DNA of 64,000 nt from Carnimonas bestiolae (GTDB taxonomy: Bacteria > Pseudomonadota > Gammaproteobacteria > Pseudomonadales > Halomonadaceae). Shown here one piece after another: positions 62,925 through 64,000 of this stretch. Every line of letters starts with the position of its first letter. Position 1 is the stretch's first letter. The notes beneath the pieces were generated by a model. It made no database searches. It was not told where the DNA came from and saw nothing but the letters and a program-made list of their open reading frames with translations. The position numbers were made by a program, and so were the translations under genes. The DNA lies in NCBI RefSeq assembly GCF_051251125.1, contig NZ_JBPCZL010000006.1. One strand, 5' to 3'.

Positions 62925-63500
62925 TTAATGTTGCGGCATGAAGGTGCTGCTGATATTGCCTTCCAGCAGAGCGCGGCTGGTATCTGTCCAGGCCTGGAAG
63001 CGATTGCCACGGGTTTTCTGCTCACCCTGGAAGAAGTTCGATTCGCTATCGCTCCAGATACGCCCCTGCTCGCGGTTGTAATTGAGCGTATCAGTCGTCA
63101 ATCTCCACTGCTGCTCGGGCTCGGTCACCTGAGCATTGCCTTTCAGCACCACGTGATCGTTGCCCTGCCGGACGATACCGGTGTCTCCGGTAGCATGCCA
63201 GTGGCGGTTATTACTATCGAGCATGGCGAGTTTGGGCGTTTCAGCAATGCTTTCGTCGGCCTGTGAGAAGTTGCTGATTTTGGGTGACTCAAGGGTCTGA
63301 TAGGGCCGCCCCTGATCGTCGTAGCGAGTATAGACGACCTGCTCAAGGTACTGATCGGGCGTGCCGTGATCACCCTCTGGAATCGGCGAGTGCTGAGAGA
63401 CAAGGTTAGAGCGTTGGTCTATCAGCGCAAGAAAGGCGCCTGCTATCAACAGCAGCAGCACGATCCCGATTCGGTATGCGTTTTGCTTTAACCACGCCAT
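62925..63500 (-). CDS. lptC: LPS export membrane protein LptC
   Basis: 191 aa bitopic protein that receives LPS from LptB2FG and passes it to LptA. One N-terminal membrane segment (about residues 7-26, IGIVLLLLIAGAFLAL) and a jelly-roll beta domain with YRQ-type strands (GVVRQGNDHVVLKGNAQVTE near 120, key residues). ATG 63500 gives the usual N-terminus; GAGGA is 11 bases upstream. The frame opens 22 codons earlier without support. kdsC lies upstream. Confidence 0.92.
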   Translation of the reverse strand: MAWLKQNAYRIGIVLLLLIAGAFLALIDQRSNLVSQHSPIPEGDHGTPDQYLEQVVYTRYDDQGRPYQTLESPKISNFSQADESIAETPKLAMLDSNNRHWHATGDTGIVRQGNDHVVLKGNAQVTEPEQQWRLTTDTLNYNREQGRIWSDSESNFFQGEQKTRGNRFQAWTDTSRALLEGNISSTFMPQH

Positions 63501-63614
63501 AGGTCGCTCATTCCTCGGTTCATACGATAGAGTGCGTTGCCGGTTTTGATACGGCTGGCACGCCAAGGTTCATTGTGGGTGCCGTTCATGGATGCCAAGT
63601 ATAGGGCATATCGC

Positions 63615-64000
63615 CTAGCGAGTGGTGGTCGCGGTGGCGAGAAATCCTTCCACAATACCTCCCCAGTGGCCTTGTGCGGTGAGCAATAGTTCGCTCAGCT
63701 CTCGCACCGCGCCCTGGCCGCCCGGGCGCTCGGTCACATAATCGGCGCGATCGCGCACATAGGCAGGTGCGTTGGGAACACTAACGCCAAGCCCTGCGGC
63801 GCTGATGGCTCCCAAATCGGGCAAGTCGTCGCCGCAATAGGCGCAGGCCGCCAGTTCGATACCGCTGGCCTGGCAGACTTCACGCAGCGCGGTCAGCTTG
63901 TCGTCGCGCCCTTGTATCAACCGCTGAATGCCAAGCTCTTCGGCGCGTCGCTCAACCATCGCGGAGCGGCGTCCGGTAATAATTGCCACTTCGATACCGT
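63615..64000 (-). CDS. kdsC: 3-deoxy-D-manno-octulosonate 8-phosphate phosphatase KdsC (partial)
   Basis: C-terminal 128 codons of a HAD-family phosphatase; the 5' end lies outside the window. The visible part reads GIEVAIITGRRSAMVERRAEELGI (key residues: motif II Thr in IITGR), QGRDDKLTALREV (motif III Lys) and AYCGDDLPDLGAISAAGLGVSVPNA (motif IV Asp-Asp). It removes phosphate from KDO 8-phosphate in the KDO branch of LPS synthesis. The position upstream of lptC supports this. Confidence 0.93.
   Translation of the reverse strand, partial: GIEVAIITGRRSAMVERRAEELGIQRLIQGRDDKLTALREVCQASGIELAACAYCGDDLPDLGAISAAGLGVSVPNAPAYVRDRADYVTERPGGQGAVRELSELLLTAQGHWGGIVEGFLATATTTR

Overview
This window is a chromosomal segment from a gammaproteobacterium, most likely a member of the Halomonadaceae. 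That placement is inferred from protein families and gene order, not from a search. The supporting signs are a MvaT-type (not enterobacterial) H-NS protein, a DUF3549 protein, YqcC, a spu-like polyamine locus, tandem PiT phosphate permeases, a BCCT osmolyte carrier, and the blocks hemA-prfA-prmC, gatCAB/mreBCD-maf-rng-yhdP-tldD-yjgA-pmbA and rapZ-hpf-rpoN-lptB-lptA-lptC-kdsC. The DNA is moderately GC-rich, with AT-richer pockets around 4.5-4.9 kb and 6.1-6.7 kb. Almost all of it is core housekeeping sequence. I see no prophage, insertion sequence, CRISPR array or large island.

Layout: 1-153 is a heptanucleotide tandem repeat that runs off the window edge. 0.3-7.2 kb holds envelope and regulatory genes (SanA-like, DUF3549, YqcC, OmpW, MvaT, GlsB-like, a small P-loop kinase, and a 69-aa protein resembling the MvaT oligomerisation half) with two degenerate repeat tracts. 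7.3-12.3 kb has the Prc protease, an M18 aminopeptidase, tRNA-Met and a DedA protein. 12.4-15.9 kb carries two tandem PiT phosphate permeases, each preceded by a Pho-box-like site. 16.4-21.4 kb is a translation and nucleotide block on the minus strand (lolB, tRNA-Gln, prs, rplY, pth, ychF), facing hemA-prfA-prmC-moeB on the plus strand (22.1-26.2 kb). 26.5-34.6 kb is a polyamine uptake and gamma-glutamylation locus: oxidase, ABC importer with two binding proteins, and glutamylpolyamine synthetase. It is followed by dctA, pgm, a 51-aa membrane protein and a HigBA-like toxin-antitoxin pair. 39.5-42.9 kb is gatCAB, divergent from mreBCD-maf-rng-yhdP-tldD-pmbA (43.2-55.9 kb), with yjgA on the opposite strand. 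56.0-57.9 kb is a BCCT transporter. 58.1-64 kb is the rapZ-hpf-rpoN-lptB-lptA-lptC-kdsC block on the minus strand.

The most notable points are: (i) two perfect short tandem repeats, (AACCGCC)n and (AGCACGTC)n, one beginning in a stop codon and the other merging into a terminator-like hairpin; (ii) PhoB-like boxes at nearly the same distance from both PiT genes; (iii) a candidate MvaT modulator lacking the DNA-binding half; (iv) no ispE between lolB and prs, and no ptsN/ptsO around rapZ, where gammaproteobacteria usually carry them; (v) divergent ligand-site residues in the two polyamine-binding proteins. I did not find a clearly new multi-gene system.
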